From positions 1-6,973 of the forward strand of contig DKXC01000144.1 in the NCBI GenBank assembly GCA_002492045.1: a DNA stretch of 6,973 nucleotides, written 5' to 3'. This DNA is from Micrococcaceae bacterium UBA7136 (GTDB taxonomy: Bacteria; Actinomycetota; Actinomycetes; Actinomycetales; Micrococcaceae). Numbering within the stretch: the stretch's first letter is position 1; each line of letters begins with the position of its first letter. A program made the translations under genes and the position numbers. Below the pieces are notes generated by a model. The model worked only from the letters and a program-made list of their open reading frames with translations. It was not told the DNA's origin and did no database searches. Below are positions 1-6,236 of the stretch, in pieces.

Positions 1-324
1 GGAGACTTTTGAATAAGCCTCAGAGTTAACGGGACGCTTCGGGTCGTCGTCATTACGAATAAGGAATCCTGCATCAAGAAACTGGTGCAGAGTCTGCCGC
101 CGGTAGCTCTCACGGGTATTTTCTGCAACAGGATGCCCCTGCCTATCACGGACCCAGTCCAAGATAGCCCGAATACCTAGCATAGGGTTAGTAGCCCGGG
201 CCCAAGAAGTATCCTCATCAACCTGTGCAAGGGCTAGCAGAGTCCGAGCACTCAGCTCGTTACTACGTCCTTTATCGAAGCCAAAGGATTTCAGGATGTC
301 TTGAGCTTCTTCTAACCGACCCAC
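1..324 (-). CDS. BsuBI/PstI-type restriction endonuclease, N-terminal part (cut by window edge)
   Basis: Partial type II restriction endonuclease; 108 codons are visible before the gene leaves the window at base 1. Its full-length relatives (about 315-330 aa) cut the palindrome CTGCAG in the known PstI and BsuBI cases; the specificity here is not proven. The reading frame is open and starts at GTG 324 with an AGGAG Shine-Dalgarno (330-334) five bases upstream. Visible features typical of the N-terminal helix-turn-helix domain of this family are the opening LEEAQDILKSFGF, the central WARATNPMLGIRAILDWVRD (about residues 40-60), the ENTRESYRRQTLHQFLDAG stretch (about 68-87), and DDDPKRPVNS near residue 95. 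The catalytic domain lies outside the window. The gene sits 8 bp downstream of the cognate-type methyltransferase, and the start signal overlaps the methyltransferase stop, suggesting translational coupling. Identification is from remembered family sequence, supported by the adjacent methyltransferase. Confidence 0.85.
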   Translation of the reverse strand, partial: MGRLEEAQDILKSFGFDKGRSNELSARTLLALAQVDEDTSWARATNPMLGIRAILDWVRDRQGHPVAENTRESYRRQTLHQFLDAGFLIRNDDDPKRPVNSEAYSKVS

Positions 325-329
325 TTTTT

Positions 330-334
330 CTCCT
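330..334 (-). promoter_or_regulatory. Ribosome binding site of the restriction endonuclease, overlapping the methyltransferase stop
   Basis: On the minus strand AGGAG is followed by AAAAA and then GTG at 324. The stop codon TAG of the methyltransferase (335-333) shares bases with this site. This decides the endonuclease start, because no ATG competes nearby, and it suggests that ribosomes finishing the methyltransferase reinitiate on the endonuclease. Confidence 0.75.
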
Positions 335-1850
335 AGTCTTCACCGGATTTGGACAAGATTTTTTCTACCGCACTATCAATCTCATCCTGGTTCTTGCAGC
401 TTATTTTTCCTAAGGCCCGTAGCTGGTCCAAGGAGGGAAAAAGAAGCTTCTTCATATCACCTGCATTGACCTGGGTATGGCCCGAGAACACCCTAAAGTA
501 GTTGTCTGCCTGGCCTGAGTTGAGATAAAGAGCCAACCCCTGAGCTAATTCAGGGTCAAGACCCTTACCTGCCTGGTGAATGTAGTTGAGTTTATTATCA
601 AAGGCAGAGGGGGTATCAGAAGACCAGACAGCTGCTACCAGCCGGCGTTTCTCTTCCTTGGTTGAAAAACGCTTGAGCAAAACATAGGTGCCTGCTGGCA
701 GAAGTGCCTTCTTATCCTCCTCAGCCAAACCTATATACCATTGGGGTTTTTTGACAGATTCCCTTGGATGCTGAACTTCTCCCCCACTCAGGTGAGATGC
801 TTGAAGCAGAGGGTAGGCACCCGGAAGATAAGTCTGTGATAGAAGCTCCTTAGCCCTAAATCCCACCACCTTGCCGGTAGAAACCCCCAACCCCAGGTCA
901 CTCAGATGGGAAGAAGCATGCTGGTGCATCCAGGAAACAGCCTCAGCGTCCCGGTCGGTAGCTGGCAGGTAAATAAAATCGGGGGTTACGACATCGGTAT
1001 AGGGAACAGTCCGCGAGGCTGAAAGGTCATGCTGGTCATGTGAACTGGTCAATCTTATCTGGTCGGGAAAAACACCCTTTCGGGCCGAAACAATCAGGGC
1101 TTCCTGCAAAACTTCAGAATCCGCAAAAACCCTGTCTCGGCTTTCAAAAACATGGATAGTGTCAAGACCTGCTAGGGCAGTAAAATCCTGGCGGAATCTA
1201 GCATAATAACTGCCGTTCATCCAGGAACGGGGAGTGATAGAAATCTGCTGGCCGCCGTCCCTGAGCAGCTGTACACCCAAGAGCATGAAGGCCGCGTAAA
1301 TGTTAGGAACCGTAACTCCCCTGCTCCGCAATAATTTCTGGCCCCGATCTTGAGCAGAAAGCTTGGCATAGGGTGGATTCTGTATCACCAGGTCAAAACG
1401 CTGGTCTGTGCCCAGGGCCCATTCTAGAAAGTTCTGCCCCACTAAAAAGGTTTTGACGCTACCTAGCTTCTCTAACTCCCGCAGGCTTTTAAGCAGGGCT
1501 GGATGTAGGGTCGCATCATTTTCAACTACGGTGAGAGAGATTTCTAGGTCAGGTTTTTCCGCAAGCAAATATGAAACCAGGGCTACAGAAAGAATCCCGC
1601 TCCCGGCACCAGGATCCAGAATCTTCACAGCAGATTGACCTGGCAGACGAGCAAGACCCGCCATCAGCTGGGCAACTTTAAGAGGCGTAAAATACTGGCC
1701 TCTTTGAGCCTGTTCAGTAGGACCTAAAGAGGCCTGAGTCTTGATCCGGCGGCTTTCGGCCTGGGCCAGCAGACTGGTGGGGGCAGGAAAATCCAGGGGA
1801 AGGAAGGGGTAACCTCCCTCCCCCTGGACCAGGCTAGAAGTCTGACTCAT
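333..1850 (-). CDS. Type II adenine-N6 DNA methyltransferase, M.PstI/M.BsuBI-like (Eco57I methylase family)
   Basis: Modification half of a type II restriction-modification system, transferring a methyl group from S-adenosylmethionine to adenine in the recognition site so the host DNA is not cut. At 505 aa it matches the usual length of M.PstI and M.BsuBI (about 500 aa). The motif order is that of gamma-class N6-adenine methylases: GQYFTP (51-56, motif X), ILDPGAGSG (77-85, SAM-binding motif I), acidic VVEND (108-112, motif II) and NPPY (158-161, catalytic motif IV). The TPRSWMNGSYYARFR stretch (206-220) and FADSEVLQEALIV (242-254) are also typical of this subfamily; the C-terminal 230 residues should carry target recognition. 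ATG 1850 is preceded by AAGGAG (1865-1870), about 14 bases away, a rather long spacing. It follows ychF by 33 bp and precedes the endonuclease by 8 bp. The sampled GC (43-53% per 60 bases) is lower than in ychF, suggesting acquisition. Confidence 0.93.
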   Translation of the reverse strand: MSQTSSLVQGEGGYPFLPLDFPAPTSLLAQAESRRIKTQASLGPTEQAQRGQYFTPLKVAQLMAGLARLPGQSAVKILDPGAGSGILSVALVSYLLAEKPDLEISLTVVENDATLHPALLKSLRELEKLGSVKTFLVGQNFLEWALGTDQRFDLVIQNPPYAKLSAQDRGQKLLRSRGVTVPNIYAAFMLLGVQLLRDGGQQISITPRSWMNGSYYARFRQDFTALAGLDTIHVFESRDRVFADSEVLQEALIVSARKGVFPDQIRLTSSHDQHDLSASRTVPYTDVVTPDFIYLPATDRDAEAVSWMHQHASSHLSDLGLGVSTGKVVGFRAKELLSQTYLPGAYPLLQASHLSGGEVQHPRESVKKPQWYIGLAEEDKKALLPAGTYVLLKRFSTKEEKRRLVAAVWSSDTPSAFDNKLNYIHQAGKGLDPELAQGLALYLNSGQADNYFRVFSGHTQVNAGDMKKLLFPSLDQLRALGKISCKNQDEIDSAVEKILSKSGED

Positions 1851-1883
1851 CAGAGCTCTTTCGTCTCCTTCAGGCCAGGAACC

Positions 1884-2969
1884 CTAGACGTTAAAACGGA
1901 ACTCCACGACGTCGCCGTCCTGCATGATGTAGTCCTTGCCTTCCATACGGACCTTGCCGCGGGCCTTAGCCTCATTCATGGAGCCGGCATCATCCAGGTC
2001 GGCAAAGGAAACAACCTCAGCCTTAATGAAGCCGCGCTCAAAGTCGGTGTGGATCACGCCAGCAGCCTGGGGGGCAGTATCGCCCTTGCTGATGGTCCAG
2101 GCCCGGGTCTCCTTGGGGCCAGCAGTCAGGTAGGTCTGCAAGCCCAGGGTTGAGAAGCCAACACGGGCCAGCTGATCCAGGCCAGACTCGTCCTGACCGT
2201 TCATCTCAAGCATCTCCCGGGCCTCTTCTTCAGACAGCTCCACCATGTCAGCCTCCAGCTTGGCGTCCAAGAAGACAGCCTGGGCCGGGGCCACCATGTC
2301 CCGCAGCTCCTGCTGACGCTCAGCAGAAGCCAGCACACCCTCGTCCGAGTTGAAAACGTAGATGAAGGGCTTGGCGGTCAGCAGGTTGAGTTCCTTGAGC
2401 AGGGCCATATCCAGCTTGGTCTCATCAACCTTAGAAATCAGGGTGTCGCCAGCCTCCAGGATAGTCTGGGCCTTCTTGTACTCCTCCAGCTGGGCCGGGT
2501 CGCCCTTCTTGATTTTGACGGCCTTTTCCAAGCGGGGAATAGCGTTCTCCAGGGTCTGCAGGTCAGCCAGCACCAGTTCGGTGTTGATGGTTTCCATGTC
2601 ACTGGCGGGGTCAACCTTGCCGTCCACGTGAATGACGTCGGGGTCGTCGAAGGCCCGCACCACCTGGGCGATAGCCTGAGCCTCACGAATATTAGCCAGG
2701 AACTGGTTGCCCAGACCTTCACCCTCAGAAGCGCCACGCACAATACCGGCAATATCCACGAAGGAAACAGTGGCCGGCAGGATCCGCTCAGAACCGTAAA
2801 TCTCAGCCAGGCGGGCCAGACGCTCATCGGGCAGGTTAACCACACCGATGTTAGGTTCAATGGTGGCAAAGGGGTAGTTTGCCGCCAGGATGTTGTTCTT
2901 AGTCAGGGCGTTAAAAAGGGTGGACTTGCCAACGTTGGGCAGGCCTACAATACCGATAGTCAGAGCCAC
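1884..2969 (-). CDS. ychF: Ribosome-binding ATPase YchF (OLA1 family, Obg-related P-loop NTPase)
   Basis: Conserved cytoplasmic P-loop NTPase that binds ribosomes and prefers ATP over GTP in characterised members; linked to translation and oxidative-stress response. At 361 aa it has the standard length. Visible motifs are the Walker A/G1 loop GLPNVGKST (9-17), the NYPFATIEPN switch region (31-40), DIAG (72-75, G3) followed by RGASEGEGLGNQFLANIR (78-95), a helical coiled-coil insert (about 130-200), and FNSDE (206-210) in place of the NKxD guanine-specificity motif, as expected for this subfamily. The C-terminal TGS domain (about 276-360) includes LQTYLTAGPKETRAW and ends DGDVVEFRFNV. The start codon is GTG at 2969, giving the family-typical MALTIGIVGLPN opening; AAGGGA (2979-2984) lies 9 bases upstream. 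It is first in the minus-strand group with the R-M genes and divergent from the ydcF-like gene. Confidence 0.98.
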   Translation of the reverse strand: MALTIGIVGLPNVGKSTLFNALTKNNILAANYPFATIEPNIGVVNLPDERLARLAEIYGSERILPATVSFVDIAGIVRGASEGEGLGNQFLANIREAQAIAQVVRAFDDPDVIHVDGKVDPASDMETINTELVLADLQTLENAIPRLEKAVKIKKGDPAQLEEYKKAQTILEAGDTLISKVDETKLDMALLKELNLLTAKPFIYVFNSDEGVLASAERQQELRDMVAPAQAVFLDAKLEADMVELSEEEAREMLEMNGQDESGLDQLARVGFSTLGLQTYLTAGPKETRAWTISKGDTAPQAAGVIHTDFERGFIKAEVVSFADLDDAGSMNEAKARGKVRMEGKDYIMQDGDVVEFRFNV

Positions 2970-3170
2970 AGCTGATTTTCCCTTGCTTGGTTGGGTTTTG
3001 ATTCTCCTGTCAGTCTACCGGATGGAGTCAGCCAGTGCCTGAGGGCACAAGAGAGGCTTTCTAGGCCCGCTCAAAGCTCAGGCAGTTGGCGGGTAGAATC
3101 ATGGGTGGGTTGCCTTCAACAGGCCCCTTACCCCCATCCGTCCGCAGACCCAAGGCTGGTTTTTCCTTCC
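2970..3170. other. Divergent intergenic region between ychF and the ydcF-like gene
   Basis: About 200 bp that should hold the promoters of both transcription units. Weak candidates only: on the minus strand a -10-like TAGACT (plus-strand 3012-3017) for ychF, and on the plus strand a -10-like TAGAAT (3094-3099) for the ydcF-sdaC operon. Neither has a convincing -35 box at 16-18 bp. A small inverted repeat, GTGCC-TGAG-GGCAC, lies at 3035-3048. The plus-strand frame of the ydcF-like gene is open back to TTG 2991, but that stretch lacks membrane or domain character and is probably non-coding. Confidence 0.4.
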
Positions 3171-4226
3171 GTGTCTCCTTCCCTGATTATTCTTCTTTTT
3201 GCCCTGCTGCCCTCAGTAGCCTTCCTCTTGCTTTTCTTCCACGAGCGTCGCAGCCTCTGGCTGGGTTTCTTCTTTGTGCTAGCTGCTGGCTCCCTCTTTC
3301 TGGGCCTGCTGGTTCCGGGCCTGCTGGTTCTGGACCATGAGTACCAGCTAGATGCCTTAACCCTGTTGCTGGTGATCCTTGGCCTTATTCTTCTTCTGGC
3401 CCTGCTCATGGCTCCGCTCAGCCTGGTGGTGGTCTTCTACTACAGCGGTTTTCGGCTGATCAGGCGGGAGGGTGTTTCCCTCACTAATCTGCTTTCCCTG
3501 TCTGTGGGTACAGCCATGTTGGTCTCCCTTTTCTTTGTGCCTTCTGCCCCTAACTCTGTGTGGGCGGCCATTTATGGCTATGTGGCTGCCCTGGTGACCT
3601 ACCTGTCGCTGCTGGCTTCGTCCTATGTGCTTTCGGCCGGCCTGAATCTGCTGCCGGTGGGACGTAAGAACCTGGATTACATTGTGGTGCTGGGTTCTGG
3701 CCTAATCGGGGATAGGGTTACTCCCCTACTGGCTGGACGGGTTGATAAGGGTATTGAGGTTTACCGTAAGAATCCCGGCTCCAAGCTGATTATGACCGGT
3801 GGTCAGGGCCCTGATGAGGAAGTTCCAGAGGGCCTGGCTATGGCCCGCTATGCCCAGGAGCAGGGGGTTCCTGCTGGGGACATCATTATTGAGGATCAGG
3901 CTGTTAACACCCACCAGAATCTGACCTATTCTTGGGCGCTGATGACTAAGCCTCAGCCTAAGGTTCTGGTGGCTACCACCGGCTACCACCTTTTCCGGGC
4001 CCTGCTGCTGGCTCGTTCCTTGGGGCTGGCCTGTGTGGGGGCTGGTTCTCGTACTAAGCTCTATTTCTCGGTTAACGCCACAATCCGGGAGTTTATCGGC
4101 TACCTGGTCATGACCAAGCGTCTGCATATCAGCATGGTCGTGATTTTCAGTTTGCTCTACCTGGCCTTCTTTATCCTTAGCCTCTATCTGGAATCCCAGG
4201 GTTACCTGGTTCCGGCTCAGGGCTAG
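3171..4226 (+). CDS. YdcF/ElyC/SanA-like (DUF218) protein with multi-spanning membrane region
   Basis: Membrane protein with a DUF218 domain, the fold shared by E. coli YdcF, SanA and ElyC, which are linked to cell-envelope functions; the exact reaction is unknown. Numbered from GTG 3171 (351 aa), about five hydrophobic segments precede the domain (roughly 4-23, 28-54, 61-90, 104-124, 128-157). The domain begins at DYIVVLGSG (169-177) and continues with the TGGQG loop (209-213), an EGLAMARYAQEQGVP helix (220-234), EDQAVNTHQNL (241-251) and TTGYHLFRALLLARSLG (269-285), the conserved DUF218 signatures. A last membrane helix lies at 320-340. The start is uncertain: GTG 3171 sits directly before the first helix but has only a distant AAGG upstream. 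GTG 3105 and TTG 2991 are in the same open frame, but their extra residues look non-protein-like. It lies 27 bp before the serine transporter, probably in one operon. Confidence 0.85.
   Translation: MSPSLIILLFALLPSVAFLLLFFHERRSLWLGFFFVLAAGSLFLGLLVPGLLVLDHEYQLDALTLLLVILGLILLLALLMAPLSLVVVFYYSGFRLIRREGVSLTNLLSLSVGTAMLVSLFFVPSAPNSVWAAIYGYVAALVTYLSLLASSYVLSAGLNLLPVGRKNLDYIVVLGSGLIGDRVTPLLAGRVDKGIEVYRKNPGSKLIMTGGQGPDEEVPEGLAMARYAQEQGVPAGDIIIEDQAVNTHQNLTYSWALMTKPQPKVLVATTGYHLFRALLLARSLGLACVGAGSRTKLYFSVNATIREFIGYLVMTKRLHISMVVIFSLLYLAFFILSLYLESQGYLVPAQG
3302..3331 (+). repeat. 15-bp tandem duplication inside the ydcF-like gene
   Basis: Two adjacent copies of GGGCCTGCTGGTTC(C/T), 14 of 15 bases identical, at 3302-3316 and 3317-3331. 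They encode GLLVP-GLLVL at the end of the second hydrophobic segment. The in-frame unit could gain or lose copies by slippage without breaking the frame. Confidence 0.8.
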
Positions 4227-4241
4227 TTTCCACCTCACAGC

Positions 4242-4246
4242 AAGGA
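4242..4246 (+). promoter_or_regulatory. Ribosome binding site of the serine transporter gene
   Basis: AAGGA seven bases before ATG 4254, within the 27-bp gap after the ydcF-like gene. It fixes the transporter start. Confidence 0.7.
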
Positions 4247-4253
4247 TTTCTGT

Positions 4254-5564
4254 ATGTCGCAAGACCAAAAACCGGCGGACTATCAGGACCTCTCCACTGC
4301 CGCCATTGAAATGGGAGAGGCCGCCCAGCAGGCTCCTGCCTGGAACCGCACCGACACCGCCTGGACGGTCAGTCTCTTTGGGACGGCCGTGGGCGCGGGC
4401 GTCCTCTTTCTGCCCATTAAGGCGGGGGCGGGTGGGGTCTGGCCCCTGCTGGCTGCTACCGTCCTGATTTGGCCTATGATTTTTCTGGCTCACCGGGGCC
4501 TTTCCCGTATGGTCTCGTCCAGCCCTCAGGCTAGCGCCGATATCACCCAGGTGGCCCAGGATTTCTTTGGGCCCGGTTTTGGTCGGGTCTTTACCTTCCT
4601 CTATTTTCTGTCGATTTACCCGGTACTGCTGATTTACGGGGTCAGTATTACTAATACTTTTGATTCTTTGCTGACCAATCAGCTGGGTCTGGCGCCCCTG
4701 CCCCGCTGGCTACTGGCTGCGATTCTGGTGGCCGCTATGAGTGCTGTGATGCTGACCGGTCAGAAGATTATGCTGGCTGTTACCCAGGCCTTGGTTTATC
4801 CCCTGATTCTGATTCTTTTTGCTCTGACTCTTTATCTGATTCCTCACTGGTCTTTTGAGGGTTTTGGTCAGTTGCCCTCGGCCGGTGATTTTACGGTCAG
4901 TCTCTGGCTCATGCTGCCGGTGCTGGTCTTTGCCTTCTACCATGCCCCTGCTATTTCTCAGTTCTCGGTCAATATGCGGCAGCAGTACGGGCCTTTTGCT
5001 TCGGTTAAGTCTTCTCAGGTGTTGCGGGCGACCTCCCTAATTTTGACCATCTTCATCATGGGTTTTGTCTGGTCTTGCGTGCTGGCCATTGGCCCGGATG
5101 GTCTGGCTGAGGCCCGGGCATCTAACCTGCCGATTCTTTCCTACCTGGCTAATGAGTTTGATGCTCCTTTTATTAGCTGGCTGGGGCCCCTGGTAGCTAT
5201 TACTGCTATTGTTTCTTCCTATTTTGGCCACTGGCTGGGTGCCCATGAGGGGGCCGTGGGCATTGTCCGGGAGAATCTGGATCCGGCCCGTCAGCGTATC
5301 AGCGACAGCGTCCTTAAGAAGGCTGTGGGGTTCTTCCTCATGGTGACGGTCTGGTTGGCGGCGGTGCTCAACCCCAGTATTTTGGGTCTGATTGAGTCCC
5401 TGGTGGGCCCCATTATGGCCCTGGTTCTCTTTATTCTGCCCATGTGGGCTATCCGCCGGGTTCCGGCCCTGGCCCCCTACCGGGGACGTCTCTCTAATGT
5501 CTTTGTGGTGGTTGCTGGCCTAGCTGCCTTCTCGGCTGTGGTCTACGGACTCTTGCCCCACTAG
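4254..5564 (+). CDS. sdaC: Serine transporter, SdaC-like (hydroxy/aromatic amino acid permease family)
   Basis: Inner-membrane amino acid:proton symporter of the HAAAP family; the E. coli relative SdaC imports L-serine. At 436 aa it fits SdaC (about 429 aa), with a hydrophilic N-terminus of about 35 residues and around eleven hydrophobic segments. Landmarks shared with SdaC: WNRTDTAW (30-37), GTAVGAGVLFLPI (43-55) with the unwound-helix glycines, FLAHRGLSR (77-85), YPVLLIYGVSITNT (122-135), ILSYLANEFDAP (294-305), FGHWLGAHEG (324-333), LNPSILGLIESLVGPIMA (372-389) and YRGRLSNVFVVV (409-420). These resemble SdaC more than the threonine carrier TdcC, so serine is the likelier substrate, though this is inferred. 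It follows the ydcF-like gene by 27 bp with a good ribosome site, and an intrinsic terminator begins about 22 bp after its stop. No serine deaminase gene is in view. The coding strand is strikingly T-rich in its third positions. Confidence 0.93.
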   Translation: MSQDQKPADYQDLSTAAIEMGEAAQQAPAWNRTDTAWTVSLFGTAVGAGVLFLPIKAGAGGVWPLLAATVLIWPMIFLAHRGLSRMVSSSPQASADITQVAQDFFGPGFGRVFTFLYFLSIYPVLLIYGVSITNTFDSLLTNQLGLAPLPRWLLAAILVAAMSAVMLTGQKIMLAVTQALVYPLILILFALTLYLIPHWSFEGFGQLPSAGDFTVSLWLMLPVLVFAFYHAPAISQFSVNMRQQYGPFASVKSSQVLRATSLILTIFIMGFVWSCVLAIGPDGLAEARASNLPILSYLANEFDAPFISWLGPLVAITAIVSSYFGHWLGAHEGAVGIVRENLDPARQRISDSVLKKAVGFFLMVTVWLAAVLNPSILGLIESLVGPIMALVLFILPMWAIRRVPALAPYRGRLSNVFVVVAGLAAFSAVVYGLLPH

Positions 5565-5586
5565 GTTTCGTCTTTCTCTCTTTGAC

Positions 5587-5628
5587 AAGCCCCCTTACTC
5601 GCTGACTTGCCGAGTAAGGGGGTTTTCT
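5587..5628 (+). terminator. Rho-independent terminator after sdaC
   Basis: Perfect 12-bp stem, CCCCCTTACTCG (5590-5601) with CGAGTAAGGGGG (5611-5622), a 9-base loop, and a TTTTCTCT tail. AAG before the left arm can add weak pairs with the first T residues. It ends the ydcF-sdaC unit and separates it from the LytTR operon. Confidence 0.93.
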
Positions 5629-5772
5629 CTGTCTACCGTAGGCACAAGGGCCTAAGAGATAACCACCTAGCCGCTTTGAGCGACCATCCGTCCTTTTGGG
5701 CCCCGGCAGCCCAGTTCCAGCCCCTAGGCTTAGAAGTGACAGAGAGAAGAAACCTCAGAAAGTATCCGCACC
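5629..5772 (+). promoter_or_regulatory. Upstream region of the LytTR-DUF3021 operon
   Basis: About 144 bp between the sdaC terminator and the regulator start. It must contain the operon promoter and, if the regulator is autoregulatory as is common for LytTR modules, its binding sites. I find no convincing -35/-10 pair. An imperfect direct repeat is visible: CCTAG-ccgCTTtGAgcGAC (5666-5684) and CCTAG-gCTTaGAagtGAC (5723-5740). A short hairpin, TGGGC/GCCCA, lies at 5697-5713. Neither is assigned as an operator with confidence. Confidence 0.35.
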
Positions 5773-6216
5773 ATGCAATTTATCCTCCACCTCGACCCCC
5801 AGGAAGAGGACGAACGGGTCGAAGTCTACGCCAGAGAAGAGCGGCCCTTCCTACAGGAACTTGAAACCCTCACCCTGGGACACAGAGGCCGCCGCTACCT
5901 GGTGGGACTCACAGGGCAAGGGCACAAGCTCATCCCTTACTCGCAGGCCTACCTCTTCTTCACCCGCGCCAAACGGGTCTGGGTCCGCACCCCGCAGGGA
6001 GAATACCCCATCAGGGAACGGCTCTTTGAACTAGAAGAAATCCTGGACTCCAGACACTTCGTCCGCATTTCAAACAGCGAAATAGTCAATATCTCCCAAA
6101 TCGATTCCCTGGACTTCTCCAGGGCAGGCAGCATCACCCTGCAGCTCAAGGACGGGCACACCACCTACGTCTCCCGCAGGGCCCTGGCCCGCTTCAAAAA
6201 ATCACTCGGCATCTAA
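5773..6216 (+). CDS. LytTR-family DNA-binding transcriptional regulator (stand-alone)
   Basis: Small cytoplasmic transcription regulator of 147 aa without a response-regulator receiver domain. An N-terminal stretch (1-45, opening MQFILHLDPQEEDERVEVYA) resembles the short lead segment of regulators paired with DUF3021 proteins. The LytTR domain covers about 50-147: IPYSQAYLFFTRAKRVWVRT (54-73), then RERLFELEEIL (81-91), the hallmark FVRISNSEIVNISQID (97-110), and VSRRALARFKKSLG (133-146). LytTR proteins bind imperfect direct repeats through beta-strand loops. ATG 5773 gives the expected family N-terminus, but its ribosome site is poor (only AGAAAG about 10 bases upstream), unlike the strong one of the next gene. 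The partner DUF3021 gene follows after 20 bp, and in related systems it restrains the regulator. The coding strand is A/C-rich, opposite to sdaC. The target genes are not in view. Confidence 0.92.
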   Translation: MQFILHLDPQEEDERVEVYAREERPFLQELETLTLGHRGRRYLVGLTGQGHKLIPYSQAYLFFTRAKRVWVRTPQGEYPIRERLFELEEILDSRHFVRISNSEIVNISQIDSLDFSRAGSITLQLKDGHTTYVSRRALARFKKSLGI

Positions 6217-6225
6217 AACCCCTCT

Positions 6226-6230
6226 AGGAG
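6226..6230 (+). promoter_or_regulatory. Strong ribosome binding site of the DUF3021 gene
   Basis: AGGAG six bases before ATG 6237, in the 20-bp gap after the LytTR gene. It fixes the start and contrasts with the weak site of the regulator upstream. Confidence 0.8.
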
Positions 6231-6236
6231 AAAACC

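Noticed and set aside
225..413. 62-codon plus-strand frame near the left edge
   Set aside because: Antisense to the nuclease start and the methylase end, with no supporting features.
2556..2561. Possible avoidance of CTGCAG in the host because of the PstI-type enzyme
   Set aside because: Two sites in about 7 kb is close to chance expectation for a six-base site, so the window shows no avoidance.
2438..2869. 143-codon minus-strand frame inside ychF
   Set aside because: Same strand but a different frame from ychF; a tryptophan/arginine-rich shadow product with no domain.
3726..4493. Long minus-strand open frame of 255 codons across the ydcF-like gene end and the sdaC start
   Set aside because: It is antisense to two well-supported genes, its protein is rich in Q/N/R with no recognisable domain, and it follows from the codon bias of the plus-strand genes.
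5697..5713. Short inverted repeat TGGGC/GCCCA upstream of the LytTR gene
   Set aside because: A five-base stem in GC-rich DNA is expected by chance; no T run or conserved structure supports a riboswitch or attenuator.
5607..6034. Plus-strand frames overlapping the terminator loop and the LytTR gene in other frames
   Set aside because: They begin in the terminator or in non-coding DNA and conflict with the clear LytTR domain frame.
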